DNA from: DASRIA01 sp038203635
GTDB lineage: Bacteria > Actinomycetota > Thermoleophilia > Solirubrobacterales > JBBDJG01
Length of the DNA: 64,000 bases
Assembly (NCBI GenBank): GCA_038203635.1
Contig: JBBRDT010000001.1
Location: 50,247-114,246 of the forward strand
Direction: 5' to 3'
Shown here: positions 34,558 through 43,688 of the stretch, piece by piece
Position numbering within the stretch: the first letter of the stretch is position 1
How the letters are laid out: the number at the start of each line of letters is the position of its first letter
Translations under genes and position numbers: made by a program
The notes under the pieces: model-generated
Database searches by the model: none
Told to the model about the DNA's origin: nothing
Seen by the model: only the letters and a program-made list of their open reading frames with translations

Positions 34558-35061
34558 TCAGCGCCGACCTCGGAACGGCCGTGGGGGTCTTTCCTTCTCG
34601 GCGTAGCGCACCACGCTGCGCGCCAGCAGGTCGTGCAGGCCACGGCGGTCGTCACGCAGGAGGATCAGCAGGTAGCCGGCGAACAACGGCAGGGCGGCGA
34701 GCGCCATGCCCACGACCCGCACGAGCGAGCGCCCCACGCGCAGCCGTTCACCTGCGCAGGTCGTTACCTCGATCCCCAGCGCTCGCATGCCGGGCGTCTG
34801 GCCGGTCAGCGACCAGAAAGCCGCGCAGTAGATCGTGAACGCGAGGATCCAAATGCTGGCCGCGCCAACGATCGTCTCCACGTCGCCATCCAGGTTGAAG
34901 TTGCTGAACGCTCCGATGATCAGCGCCACCACGACGCCGATCAGGAACAGGATCGCCTGCACGATCGCGACGTCGATCGCGAATGCGACGGCCCGCGTGA
35001 CGAGTCCGGCATAGGCGGTCGCCGCGGCCGGATAGGTCCGTGCCTCGACTGCGACGTTCAC
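34558..35061 (-). CDS. RDD-family membrane protein
   Basis: 167 residues with three to four membrane helices. The opening YAGLVTRAVAFAIDVAIVQA has the R and D of the RDD signature; SLTGQTPGMRALGIEV and LLRDDRRGLHDLLARSVV are the usual later motifs. Function of most RDD proteins is unknown; some act in ion or lipid handling. Overlaps the upstream gene by 4 nt and ends next to ccdA (convergent, 1 nt apart). Confidence 0.9.
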   Translation of the reverse strand: MNVAVEARTYPAAATAYAGLVTRAVAFAIDVAIVQAILFLIGVVVALIIGAFSNFNLDGDVETIVGAASIWILAFTIYCAAFWSLTGQTPGMRALGIEVTTCAGERLRVGRSLVRVVGMALAALPLFAGYLLILLRDDRRGLHDLLARSVVRYAEKERPPRPFRGRR

Positions 35062-35873
35062 GTGTCGCCGGGCGGCGGCAGCCCACCGTCCCCTCGCGGC
35101 AGCGCCGCCTGCTCCTTGCGCTGAGAGCGCCGCAGCACCTTACGTGTGATCCGTTCGGCCACGTCGTCGGCGACGATCGTCCGGCGGCGCACCTGATCGG
35201 CGACCTCGCCGGCGAGGCTCGCGCTGCCTGCGGTGATCGCCTCCATCACCTCGGGGCTGTGGGCGATCTCGTCCACGAGGCGCCACAGCTCCTGGCTCGC
35301 GAGCACCCGGTTGACGACGTCGTCGTACAGCGGTCCCTCGAACCAGCGCGTCAGGAGGCGTTCGACAGTTCGCTCGACCGAGTCGTCCGCGAGCGCCCGG
35401 GTCACGACCTCGTCGAGCAAACCCGCCTCGAGAACCTGCGTAACGAGGTGCGCGGGTACTTCTGCGGCGATCAACTCGGCGGTGGCGCGCTCGACCACCC
35501 GCGCCTCTATGAGCGCCACGACGATCCGGTCGACCGCGGGTCCGTCGAGCAGGCGCCGCAGCGCTGCGTCGGCCTGCGGGCTCATCAACAGCCGCTCGGT
35601 GAGCTCTCCCGCCCAGCGCGATGCGAGCGCACGGTGTAGCGCGGCGTCCAGTCCGAGCTCGGCGGTTTCGCGAACCCGCTGCTGCTCCCGCCGCCCGATC
35701 TCCTCCAGCAGGTCGAGCGACCGCGAGGCAAGCGGCAGGCGTGCCGCCACGCGGGCGGGCGCGAGAGTCACCGCGGCGATCCGTGCAGCCCCGCGACCCC
35801 CAACCCAGGCCGCGCCGATGAGGACGTTGCGCTTGGGGTGCGACGAGGGCGCCATCACGTCCAAGCATCCCAC
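35058..35873 (-). CDS. Helical-repeat protein of unknown function
   Basis: Up to 271 residues; ATG 35855 (MAPSSHPKRN) is a likely start. The first 60 residues have one weakly hydrophobic stretch. The rest is a chain of about eight related amphipathic helices with a V-V-E-x3-x-L or V-D-x-I-V pattern (AVDRIVVALIEARVVERATA, LVTQVLEAGLLDEVVTRALA, DDSVERTVERLLTRW, YDDVVNRVLASQELWRLVDE). Looks like an internal repeat of about 25-30 residues. Coupled to the RDD gene by ATGA, so the products may interact at the membrane. Confidence 0.72.
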   Translation of the reverse strand: MGCLDVMAPSSHPKRNVLIGAAWVGGRGAARIAAVTLAPARVAARLPLASRSLDLLEEIGRREQQRVRETAELGLDAALHRALASRWAGELTERLLMSPQADAALRRLLDGPAVDRIVVALIEARVVERATAELIAAEVPAHLVTQVLEAGLLDEVVTRALADDSVERTVERLLTRWFEGPLYDDVVNRVLASQELWRLVDEIAHSPEVMEAITAGSASLAGEVADQVRRRTIVADDVAERITRKVLRRSQRKEQAALPRGDGGLPPPGDT

Positions 35874-35915
35874 TCGGGCGGCGCCCGCGTCAGGTCAAGC
35901 GGCGTCGGGAGCAGG

Positions 35916-36578
35916 TCAGGCGGCCAGGTCCACCGCGGCCCGCAGCCACTCGCGCAGGTCCGGCAGCACCGACGGGTCGATGCCGTGGCCGACGGGCGAC
36001 TCGCGGTACAGGAGCCGGTTGCCGGCGGCCTCCAACCGCTGCCGCGCGGCACGGGCGAACTCGACGCCGATGATCGGGTCGAGCGTCCCGTGTGTGATCG
36101 CGATCGGAAGTCCGGGGCGCTCGAGATCGAGCGGAAAGTCCTCGACCTCGGGGATGAAGCCGCTCATCGCCAGCACGCCGGCCGGTGACGGACGACCACT
36201 GGCCAGCGCGAGCGCGTACGCCATCACCGCGCCCTGCGAGAAGCCGCCGATCACCGTCCGTTCCCAGGGAACACCGGTCTCGGCGGCAAGCGCGTCGAGC
36301 CAGGTGGTCAGCAGCCCGTAGCTCTCCGTGAACGTCTCGCGGTGCGGGAACCCGACGCGCTCCACGATGTACCAGTGGTGGCCGCCGGGCGGCAGCGTCA
36401 GCGGCCCGCGCGGCGTGGCCCCGAGCAGGCGGGCGTCGGGATCGAATGCATCGAGCAGCGGGAAGAGATCCGACTCGTCGACCCCGCGGCCGTGCAGCAG
36501 GACGAGCGCGCCCGCGGGCCCGGCGCGCGCCGGGCGCAGCCGGTGGACGAGCGTGTCGAGGCCGCCGGGGACGCTCAC
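35916..36578 (-). CDS. Phospholipase/carboxylesterase family hydrolase
   Basis: 220 residues from GTG 36578, which overlaps the argS stop (GTGA). Alpha/beta hydrolase: oxyanion region VLLHGRGVDESDLFPL, nucleophile elbow VIGGFSQGAVMAYAL (Ser), acid Asp in THGTLDPIIGVE and His in ESPVGHGIDPS. No signal peptide, so cytoplasmic. Small-ester hydrolase; natural substrate unknown. Residues upstream of the GTG belong to argS in another frame. Confidence 0.9.
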   Translation of the reverse strand: MSVPGGLDTLVHRLRPARAGPAGALVLLHGRGVDESDLFPLLDAFDPDARLLGATPRGPLTLPPGGHHWYIVERVGFPHRETFTESYGLLTTWLDALAAETGVPWERTVIGGFSQGAVMAYALALASGRPSPAGVLAMSGFIPEVEDFPLDLERPGLPIAITHGTLDPIIGVEFARAARQRLEAAGNRLLYRESPVGHGIDPSVLPDLREWLRAAVDLAA

Positions 36579-38233
36579 ATGCTCTCGGGCGCTTCGACCC
36601 CGGCCAGGTCGAGCACCCGCGCGATGACCAGGCGGGTGGCGTCGCACAGCACCAAGCGGAAGTCCTCGAGTTCGGCGGGCTCGGCGCCCACCACGCGGCA
36701 GTCTCTATAGAAGGCGTGGAAGTCGGAGGCCACGTCGTGCGCGTACTTGGTGAGCCGGTGCGGCGCGCGGCGCGCGCCGATCTCCACCAGTTCGCCAGGC
36801 AGCTCGAGCAGCCGCTTCACGAGGGCGCGCTCCGCCGGCTCCAGCTTTGCGCGACCGGCGCCGAGATCTGCGGCGCGCGCCCGCTCGACACGCCCGTCCC
36901 CGGCCTTGCGCAGGATCGCGGCAATGCGTGCGTGCGCGTACTGCACGTAGTACACGGGGTTGTCCTGGCTGCGCTCGCGGGCGAGGTCCAGGTCGAGATC
37001 GAGCGCCGTGTCGTGCGATCGCGCGAGCATGAACCAGCGCGCTGCGTCCACCCCGATGTCGTCCAGCAGCTCGTCGAGCGTGACGAAGTCCCCGCGGCGC
37101 TTGGACATCTTCGCGCGCCCGCCGCGCTCGATGAACGTGACGAGCTGCATGATGATCAGCTCGAGCTTGCCGGGATCGCCGAGCGCGCCGAACGCGGCGT
37201 ACATGCGGCCCCGGTAGCCGTGGTGGTCGGCGCCGAGCAGGTTGATCATCTGGTCGTAGCCGCGCTCGCGCTTGTCCTGGTGATAGGCGATGTCGGACGC
37301 GAAGTAGGTGAGCTCGCCGGACGAGCGGCGCAGCACGCGGTCCTTGTCGTCACCGAACTCGGACGTGCGCAGCCACAACGCCCCCTCCGAGGAGTACACG
37401 TGCCCCGTTTCCTCCAGCACGGCGAGCGCCTGTGCGATCCGGTCCCCCTCGTGCAGGGAGCGCTCGGAGAAGAAGCGGTCGAAGCGCACGCGGAACCGCT
37501 CGAGCGTCTGGCGCACCTGCTCGACGATGAGTTCGATCCCGCGGCGTGCGAGTGTCTCGATGTCCGACGGGCCGAGGCCCTCGGCCTGCAGGCGCTCGGC
37601 AAGCTCGCCCACGTATTCGCCCTGGTAGCCGTCCTCCGGCACGGTCTCCCCGGTCATGCGCGCGGCGATGGAGCGGCCGAACAGCTCGATCTGCGTCCCG
37701 TAATCGTTGATGTAGTACTCGCGCTCGACGTCGTGGCCGGCGAACTCCAGGACCCGCGCCAGCGAGTCGCCGTACGCCGCATGGCGGCCGTTGGCCGCAT
37801 TCAGCGGCCCGGTGGGATTGGCGCTCACGAACTCCACGAGCACCCGGCGCCGCTGCGCGGCCGGGACGGCACCCGCCCCGAAAGTGTCGCCCTGCTCCCT
37901 GAGCGCCGCGAGCGAGTCGCGGAACCAGGTGTCGGACAGGAACAGGTTGAGGAACCCCGGGCCCGCGACCTCGACGCGCTCGAGAGACTCGCCCAGCCCG
38001 GCGTTCAGCGCTCCCCCGACTCGCTCGGCCACCTCGCGTGGCGGCGCCTTCAGCGCGGGCGCGAGCAGCATCGCGACGTTTGTCGAGAAGTCGCCGAATT
38101 CAGGCCGCGGCGGTCGCTCCAGTGCCGGCTCGACGCCCTCCGGCCCGTCGCCCCGCAGGCTTGCGGCAGCCTCGACCACCTGCGCCCTCAACTGCTCGAC
38201 CGGCCCCGGAGGGGCGTCGGATCCGTTGCTCAC
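36575..38233 (-). CDS. argS: Arginyl-tRNA synthetase with atypical HIGH motif
   Basis: 552 residues. N-terminal Add-1 domain (RPEFGDFSTNVAMLLAP), catalytic Rossmann domain starting EFVSANPTGPL, KMSKR near 376-380 with RRGDFVTLDEL, and the C-terminal anticodon domain (VQYAHARIAAIL, ASDFHAFYRDCRVVGAE). The class I HIGH motif expected after NPTGPL reads N-A-A-N (145-148) instead of H-x-G-H/G; the rest of the site is normal. It is the only aminoacyl-tRNA synthetase in the window. GTG start overlaps the channel-protein stop. Confidence 0.95.
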   Translation of the reverse strand: MSNGSDAPPGPVEQLRAQVVEAAASLRGDGPEGVEPALERPPRPEFGDFSTNVAMLLAPALKAPPREVAERVGGALNAGLGESLERVEVAGPGFLNLFLSDTWFRDSLAALREQGDTFGAGAVPAAQRRRVLVEFVSANPTGPLNAANGRHAAYGDSLARVLEFAGHDVEREYYINDYGTQIELFGRSIAARMTGETVPEDGYQGEYVGELAERLQAEGLGPSDIETLARRGIELIVEQVRQTLERFRVRFDRFFSERSLHEGDRIAQALAVLEETGHVYSSEGALWLRTSEFGDDKDRVLRRSSGELTYFASDIAYHQDKRERGYDQMINLLGADHHGYRGRMYAAFGALGDPGKLELIIMQLVTFIERGGRAKMSKRRGDFVTLDELLDDIGVDAARWFMLARSHDTALDLDLDLARERSQDNPVYYVQYAHARIAAILRKAGDGRVERARAADLGAGRAKLEPAERALVKRLLELPGELVEIGARRAPHRLTKYAHDVASDFHAFYRDCRVVGAEPAELEDFRLVLCDATRLVIARVLDLAGVEAPESM

Positions 38234-39051
38234 GTCGGCGTCGCGGAGCGGCGCGAGGTGACAGCGCCGCCGTCGCGCATGTGCGCCGATGAGGATTCGT
38301 CACCCCGCTCGATCAGCGCGAGGCTTGCCATCGTGCGGCCGCTTGCCTTGTACGGCGAGACGACCTCGTTGGCGCCCGCCCGGATCAGCTTGCGCTCGGA
38401 TGACTCGACCGCCGCCCGGGCGACGATCGGGATGTCGGGCCGCAGTTCGCGAGACGTGAGCGTGGCGAAGATGTTCTCGGCATCCGAGTCGACGCAGGCG
38501 AGCACGGCACGGGCACGGGTGATGCCCGCCTCCAGCATCACCTCGTCGTCGGAGCCGCGGCCGTCGATGTGCAGCACGTCCATCTCCTCCAGGTACTCGC
38601 GCACGGCCGGGTTGTCGTCGATCACGACGAACGGCACGCCGGCGCCCTGCAGGTCCTTGGCGACCTGGCGGCCGACCCGGCCGAACCCGCAGATCAGGTA
38701 GTGGTCCTTGAGCTGGGCAATCTTGCTCTGCATGCGGCGTTGGTCGAGAACCCCCGAGAGATCGCCCGCGACGAACAGCTCCGTCAGCGTGACGAGGAGG
38801 AAGAACATCGTACCCACGCCGAAGATCGTCAAGAGGATCTTGGTGATCTGGCCACCGAGGGTCGCCGGGTCCTGGGCGGAGCCGATCGTGCTCACGGTGT
38901 CGAGCGACCACGTCACGCCCCGCCAGTACGAGACGTCCTCGAACCCGGCCAGCCCCACCGCCAGGCCGAGCACCAGCACCGCAACCGCGGCGATCAGCAG
39001 CGCGATACGGCGCAAAAAGAAGGCCACCTCTATGCGTGTGCCGGACTGCAT
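38230..39051 (-). CDS. Two-helix potassium-channel-like protein with TrkA-N (RCK) domain
   Basis: 273 residues. Helices about 10-32 and 66-92 flank a pore loop WRGVTWSLDTVSTIGSAQDP. The filter position reads T-I-G-S instead of T-V-G-Y-G. The cytoplasmic NAD-binding domain follows with ICGFGRVGRQVAKDL, VVIDDNPA and DGRGSDDEVMLEAGI. Gated K+ channels of this plan respond to nucleotides; the altered filter makes the ion selectivity uncertain. The C-terminal 20 residues are disordered. Overlaps argS by GTGA. Confidence 0.85.
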   Translation of the reverse strand: MQSGTRIEVAFFLRRIALLIAAVAVLVLGLAVGLAGFEDVSYWRGVTWSLDTVSTIGSAQDPATLGGQITKILLTIFGVGTMFFLLVTLTELFVAGDLSGVLDQRRMQSKIAQLKDHYLICGFGRVGRQVAKDLQGAGVPFVVIDDNPAVREYLEEMDVLHIDGRGSDDEVMLEAGITRARAVLACVDSDAENIFATLTSRELRPDIPIVARAAVESSERKLIRAGANEVVSPYKASGRTMASLALIERGDESSSAHMRDGGAVTSRRSATPT

Positions 39052-39072
39052 TCCCCTCCTCCTCGCAGAACC

Positions 39073-39489
39073 TCAGTAATGGTACGGCTCCCCGGCGAGG
39101 ATCTTGTGCGCGCGAAACAGCTGCTCCAGGAGCACGACGCGTGCCAGCTGGTGCGGCAGGGTGATGCGTCCCAGCGCGATGCGGCGCTGGGAGCGCCCCA
39201 TCACCGCGGGATCGAGCCCGAAGGGGCCGCCGACGACGAAGCAGAGATCCGCCCGCGCGAGGCGCCGCTCCGCGATGAACGCCGCGAGCTCCTCACTCGT
39301 GAGCTGCTCCCCCTCGCGGTCGAGCACGATCACGTGTGCGCCGTCGGGAATCCGCTTCAGAACCCCGTCCGCCTCGGCCAGCTCGATCACCTCCAGGCGT
39401 GCGTGGCGGCCGAGCAGGCGCTCGTAGTGGGCCGCGTCGTCCGCGAAGGGCTGCCTGATCTTGCCCACGCAGATGAGGATCAGCCGCAC
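39073..39489 (-). CDS. rlmH: 23S rRNA pseudouridine-1915 N3-methyltransferase RlmH
   Basis: 138 residues, SPOUT fold. VIVLDREGEQLTSEELAAFI, the knot motif CFVVGGPFGLDPAV, and the conserved C-terminus LARVVLLEQLFRAHKILAGE-P-Y-H-Y are all present. Methylates m3-psi at 1915 of 23S rRNA using SAM. It ends 21 nt upstream of the channel gene on the same strand. High certainty from the terminal motif alone. Confidence 0.97.
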   Translation of the reverse strand: MRLILICVGKIRQPFADDAAHYERLLGRHARLEVIELAEADGVLKRIPDGAHVIVLDREGEQLTSEELAAFIAERRLARADLCFVVGGPFGLDPAVMGRSQRRIALGRITLPHQLARVVLLEQLFRAHKILAGEPYHY

Positions 39490-39509
39490 GGTGCGATACT
39501 AAAGAGGCC

Positions 39510-39842
39510 TTGACCGAGGAGAACGAGCGGGAGCGCCACATCAACATGCACATGTCGCCGGAGGCGATGGCGGGGGCGTACGCGAACTTCGCCAATATCA
39601 GCCACTCGGACTACGAGTTCACGGTGACCTTCGCGCGCCTCGACCACGAGGTGGACGAGGATGAGATCCCCGGAGTGGTGGTCTCCCGGATCAGTGCCTC
39701 CCCCAAGTTCGTGCGGGAGCTGATCGACGCGCTCGAGGACAACTACTCGAAGTGGTCCACCCGCGAGGGGATCAAGAACCTCCCCGAATACCGCGGCGGC
39801 GATCAGGGCGGCGACGAGCGCAGCCACAGCTCCACGGCGTAG
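39510..39842 (+). CDS. DUF3467 protein
   Basis: 110 residues from TTG 39510. Contains the DUF3467 pattern: YANFANISHSDYEFTVTFAR, DEIPGVVVSRISASPKFVRE and LIDALEDNYSKW. Small soluble protein of unknown function that occurs widely in bacteria. Divergent from rlmH with 20 bp between them, so promoters overlap coding sequence. The C-terminal tail (RGGDQGGDERSHSS) is disordered. Confidence 0.85.
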   Translation: MTEENERERHINMHMSPEAMAGAYANFANISHSDYEFTVTFARLDHEVDEDEIPGVVVSRISASPKFVRELIDALEDNYSKWSTREGIKNLPEYRGGDQGGDERSHSSTA

Positions 39843-39923
39843 CCCTCCGGAAACTTGGGGCGCGGCCTTTGCTCCTGCGCTTTAGGGTGTAGGTAGGTAA
39901 GAGGCGGAGTTCGGCGGGAGGCC

Positions 39924-42437
39924 ATGGCGGGCGGATCTGTGGACAAGCGAGCTGCTGCACGGCAGGAGGCCATCGAATGGGTCCAGCGTCTGTGCGGAGC
40001 GGTCAGACAAGCGGTCGAGGCAGACCGCGTGATTGCGTGGCTCTACGACGCCCCGCGGCAGGCCGTAACCCCCCTGGCCGTGGACACCCCGGATGCGACC
40101 GCGGCCGTGATTGGAGAGATCCCGCCCGAGTGGCAGAGCATCCAGCTGGCCGACATGCCGGCGGCCGTCGCCGTGCTGCTGGAGTCGACGCCGGTCGAGA
40201 TCGAGGATGCCCAGGACGACGACCGTATCCCAGCGGAGCTGGCCGCCGACCTCGGGATGAGCTCCGTGCGGATCGAGCCGCTGATTGCCGGCGGCACCGT
40301 CGGCATGATCTCCATAGAGCCCGCCCCGCGTGACGCCGGTCCTGAGCTCCACTCGCTCTTGACGATGGTCGCGGCCGCGGTCGCGCGCGCCGGGAGCATG
40401 CTCGAGGGCGACCGCCATCAGTTGGAGACCTCCTTCCTGCTCGAGCTGACCGAGGCCGCCGCCAAGGCGCCGTCGCTCGACGAGATGCTGATCGTCGTGT
40501 GCGAGCGCATGGCCCGCGCGCTGGACGTCCGGCGAGCAACGGTGCTGCTCCAGGAGGACGGTCGCCTGGTCCCGCGCGCGTCGCGCCACGCCGACGGCTC
40601 CCGTGACATCGCCGAGTGGGACGCGATGAGGCAGTCGCCCTCGCCTTTGCCGGCCGCCCAGGTCGCCTTCGACTCCGGCGAGCCGGTCGTCGTGAACGGG
40701 GTCGGCGACCCGTTGATGGGCACCTGGGGATCGAGCAGCTTCGAGGTCCAGGCGCTGCTGGCCGTGCCACTCGGCACGCCGCCGAACGTGATCGGCGTGG
40801 TCGTGCTCGACGATTCGAGCCCGAACCGGTCCTCCGCTGACCATCTGCGGCTCGCCGCATCCGCGGCTGCCCACGTCGCGCCGACGATCGAGCAGGCCCG
40901 CACCAGCGACGAGCGCGGCTGGCACCTGCGCTCGGCAACGGCGATCCGCCGGCTGCTGGAGGAGGGGGCGCGCGCCAATTCGGTGGTCGAGGCCGGCGAC
41001 GTGCTCGCACGCGTGACGCGTGAGGCGATCGAGGCCGAGACCGCCACTGTGCTGCTGCGCGACGAGGAGGACCGTGTCGAGCACGTCAGGACCGTGGGGG
41101 CGAACGGCAGGTTCGAGGAGGTCTTCCAGGCCCTGGTCGGCAAGGTCCCCGCGCAGGACTTCCGGGCGTGGAGGATCGCCTCCCGTCAGCCGAAGCCGAT
41201 CTTCGTCGAGAACGCACGCGCGAGCCGCCTGCTGCCGCCCGACCTCGTCGAGGCCCTGTCGCTCAAGTCCTACGTCGTGGTCCCGCTCGTGTCGTCGACG
41301 CGGCCGCTGGGAGTCGTGATCCTCAGCCATACGCATGCCCCGCGCCCGTGGAGCAACGAGGAGCGGCGGCTGGTCGAGCAGCTGGCCCTCGAAGGATCAC
41401 TCGTGGTCGAGAACGCCGCGCTGCGCGCCACGGAGCAGGAACGGATCGAGGAGCTTTCCCACCAGGCCTTCCACGACAGCCTCACCGAGCTCCCGAACCG
41501 GGCGCTGTTCACGGACCGTCTCGCGCACGCGCTCGAGCGCACGAACCGCCGCAAGGCGGCGGTCGCGGTGCTGTTCCTCGACCTCGACGACTTCAAGCCG
41601 ATCAACGACAACTTCGGGCACGAGGCGGGCGATCATCTGCTGGCGGCGGTCGCGCAACGCATCAAGGCCTGCGTGCGGCCCGAGGACACCGTCGCGCGAC
41701 TCGGGGGCGACGAGTTCACCGTGCTGCTCGAGGACATCGCCGATGTCCGCTACGCGATCGCGGTCGCCGAGCGCATCGAGGCTTCGATGCGCGAACCGTT
41801 CCGCGTCGCCGGGCACGATGCATCCGTGACGGCCAGTGTGGGGATCGCGGTCAGCAGCGGGCGCGAGTCGTCTCCGGAGGACCTGATTCGTGACTCCGAC
41901 GGCGCCATGTACCTGGCGAAGCGCAAGGGCAGGGCGCGCCACGAGGTGTTCCGCGCGCCTGGCGGGAATGCCCAGCAGCCTGATCAAGACCAGGGAGAGC
42001 CGGCGCCCGCGGAGCCGTCCACCGCGGAGCCGTCCACCGCGGAGCCGTTCAACGACGACCCGGCCGCCGAGGGATCCACCGCCGGAGAGGCTCTGGCGGT
42101 CCAGGAGATGGCGGCGGAGATCTCCATCGAGGAGGCGCTCGTGGTGGAGCGCGCAGAAGGGCCTTACCTCCAGGACGAGCCCGACGACCCCGACGCCGGC
42201 GAGGAGGACCTCGAGGCCGACCACTTCGACAGGGCGGAGGCCGTGGCACTCGACGAGCCCGCCGAGGCGACGGACGAGGAATCGGCCAGGAGCGAGCGGG
42301 TGACGATCACCGACGAAGAACACCAGCAGCCCCCGGGGGAGAACCCGGGCCCGCCGGACGAGCACCCCGACGAGGGTGCCGCCGCGCTCACCGAGGCGCG
42401 CCGGCGACGGCGCCTGCGGTTCCCGCCCCGCCGCTAG
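39924..42437 (+). CDS. GAF-GGDEF diguanylate cyclase with long acidic tail
   Basis: 837 residues. Three GAF-like domains (about 10-160, 180-330, 345-500), a linker helix, then a GGDEF domain (about 515-680) with intact GGDEF at 594-598 and RPED inhibitory site just upstream (CVRPEDTVARLGG). No EAL or HD domain, so it should make c-di-GMP. The last 165 residues are Glu/Asp/Pro-rich and low-complexity, ending in a basic RRRRRLRFPPRR. No membrane segment. The 3' end overlaps the convergent M48 protease gene by 50 nt. Confidence 0.93.
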   Translation: MAGGSVDKRAAARQEAIEWVQRLCGAVRQAVEADRVIAWLYDAPRQAVTPLAVDTPDATAAVIGEIPPEWQSIQLADMPAAVAVLLESTPVEIEDAQDDDRIPAELAADLGMSSVRIEPLIAGGTVGMISIEPAPRDAGPELHSLLTMVAAAVARAGSMLEGDRHQLETSFLLELTEAAAKAPSLDEMLIVVCERMARALDVRRATVLLQEDGRLVPRASRHADGSRDIAEWDAMRQSPSPLPAAQVAFDSGEPVVVNGVGDPLMGTWGSSSFEVQALLAVPLGTPPNVIGVVVLDDSSPNRSSADHLRLAASAAAHVAPTIEQARTSDERGWHLRSATAIRRLLEEGARANSVVEAGDVLARVTREAIEAETATVLLRDEEDRVEHVRTVGANGRFEEVFQALVGKVPAQDFRAWRIASRQPKPIFVENARASRLLPPDLVEALSLKSYVVVPLVSSTRPLGVVILSHTHAPRPWSNEERRLVEQLALEGSLVVENAALRATEQERIEELSHQAFHDSLTELPNRALFTDRLAHALERTNRRKAAVAVLFLDLDDFKPINDNFGHEAGDHLLAAVAQRIKACVRPEDTVARLGGDEFTVLLEDIADVRYAIAVAERIEASMREPFRVAGHDASVTASVGIAVSSGRESSPEDLIRDSDGAMYLAKRKGRARHEVFRAPGGNAQQPDQDQGEPAPAEPSTAEPSTAEPFNDDPAAEGSTAGEALAVQEMAAEISIEEALVVERAEGPYLQDEPDDPDAGEEDLEADHFDRAEAVALDEPAEATDEESARSERVTITDEEHQQPPGENPGPPDEHPDEGAAALTEARRRRRLRFPPRR
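42009..42050 (+). repeat. 15-bp tandem repeat in the cyclase tail
   Basis: GCGGAGCCGTCCACC is repeated nearly three times, encoding A-E-P-S-T units (EPSTAEPSTAEPF). It lies in the disordered acidic tail, where length may vary between strains. Confidence 0.8.
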
Positions 42438-43671
42438 CCCGCTCGCGCTCGAACGCGAGTGCGGCCCCGACCCGCTCCACGACCGACGGGTGGGTGGCAA
42501 ACAGGAACCGGTACAGCGCGGGCGGGTCCGGATCGGTCAGGTTGACGCGCGCAAGCCTGCGCTCCATGGCGACGAACTGCCGCGCCTCGCCTGTCAGCTC
42601 GAGCGAATAGGCGTCCGCATCCGCCTCGACCGGGCGTGACAGCTGGTTCGACACGACCGAGGTCGTGAACGCGACAAGCGCGAGCGCGAGCGCGAACGCC
42701 GGCAGCGAGGCTGCCGTGCCCGGGTGGGTCCCGGCGCGCGCGCTCCATCTGCGGGTGAGCAGCATCACGACGAGCATCGCCGCTGGAGCGACGATCGCCA
42801 GCCAGAGCATCCCGCGCTCCACGTCACGGTGCTTCACGTGCCCCAGCTCGTGCGCGACCACGAGCCGCACCTGATCCGGCGTGAAGCGGCTGAGCAGAGT
42901 GTCGTAGAGCACGACGCGCTTCGTGTGCCCGAGCCCGCCCACGTACGCGGTGGCGGCCGTCGTGCGCCGGGACGCATCGACCACGAGCACCTCTCCCACG
43001 TCGACACCCGCGCGGCGGGCCAGCTGCTCGACGTCGGCACGCGTAGAGCCGGCCGGCAGCTCCCGGTAGCGGTTGAACACCGGATCCAGCACCACGGGCG
43101 CCAGCCACACGAACACGACCGCGATGCATACGACGGCGACGGCGCCGGAACCCCACCAGCCGCGCGGGAAGCGTCGCATCAAGGCGGCGAACAGCGCCGC
43201 TCCCGCAGCGGCCAGCACGACCGCGATCGCGCTCGATGTGAGCCAATCGCTCCCCCACTCCACCCACGACTGCGTGGACTTGCCGAAATCCACGGCACGC
43301 TCGTGCGCGAACGCCGCGAACGGAACGGCCGCGATGCTCACAGCCAGCATCAGGGCGCCTCCCGTGAGCGCCGTGGCCGGCGCCGCGCGGCCCCGCGCGG
43401 CACGCGCGAGCCTGGCCACCGCGCGGCGCGGAGGACGCACGACCAGCAGTACCAGCACGCCTGCCTGGGCCACGATCGCACCCAGTCCGAGCAGGCGCTG
43501 GCCGCCGGCGTAGTCGCGGGCCCGCTCGCGCTCGGACGGCCGGAAGAGGCTGGACGCGGAGACGGGCACCGGGTCGAGGTCCTGCGCCGGGCGCATCACG
43601 AACACGGCCCCCTCGGCGATCAGCAGCGCCGCCACCACGGCAGCCGGCAACCTCCACCGACGGGAAATCAT
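42388..43671 (-). CDS. M48 Ste24/CAAX-type membrane metalloprotease
   Basis: 427 residues, about seven membrane helices. Zinc motif HELGH at 274-278 (RLVVAHELGHVKHRD), third ligand Glu in VEADADAYSLELTG. TTAATAYVGGLGHTKRVVLYDTLL upstream of the zinc helix is the family signature, read in two parts. A membrane protease, probably in protein quality control; bacterial members do not need CAAX substrates. Last 17 residues overlap the cyclase 3' end. Divergent from the secreted protein at 43689. Confidence 0.93.
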   Translation of the reverse strand: MISRRWRLPAAVVAALLIAEGAVFVMRPAQDLDPVPVSASSLFRPSERERARDYAGGQRLLGLGAIVAQAGVLVLLVVRPPRRAVARLARAARGRAAPATALTGGALMLAVSIAAVPFAAFAHERAVDFGKSTQSWVEWGSDWLTSSAIAVVLAAAGAALFAALMRRFPRGWWGSGAVAVVCIAVVFVWLAPVVLDPVFNRYRELPAGSTRADVEQLARRAGVDVGEVLVVDASRRTTAATAYVGGLGHTKRVVLYDTLLSRFTPDQVRLVVAHELGHVKHRDVERGMLWLAIVAPAAMLVVMLLTRRWSARAGTHPGTAASLPAFALALALVAFTTSVVSNQLSRPVEADADAYSLELTGEARQFVAMERRLARVNLTDPDPPALYRFLFATHPSVVERVGAALAFERERASGGAGTAGAVAGAPR

Positions 43672-43688
43672 CGTGAGAACATAGAGTC

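Noticed and set aside
39882..41336. 484-codon open frame on the minus strand
   Set aside because: Shadow of the GAF domains of the diguanylate cyclase.
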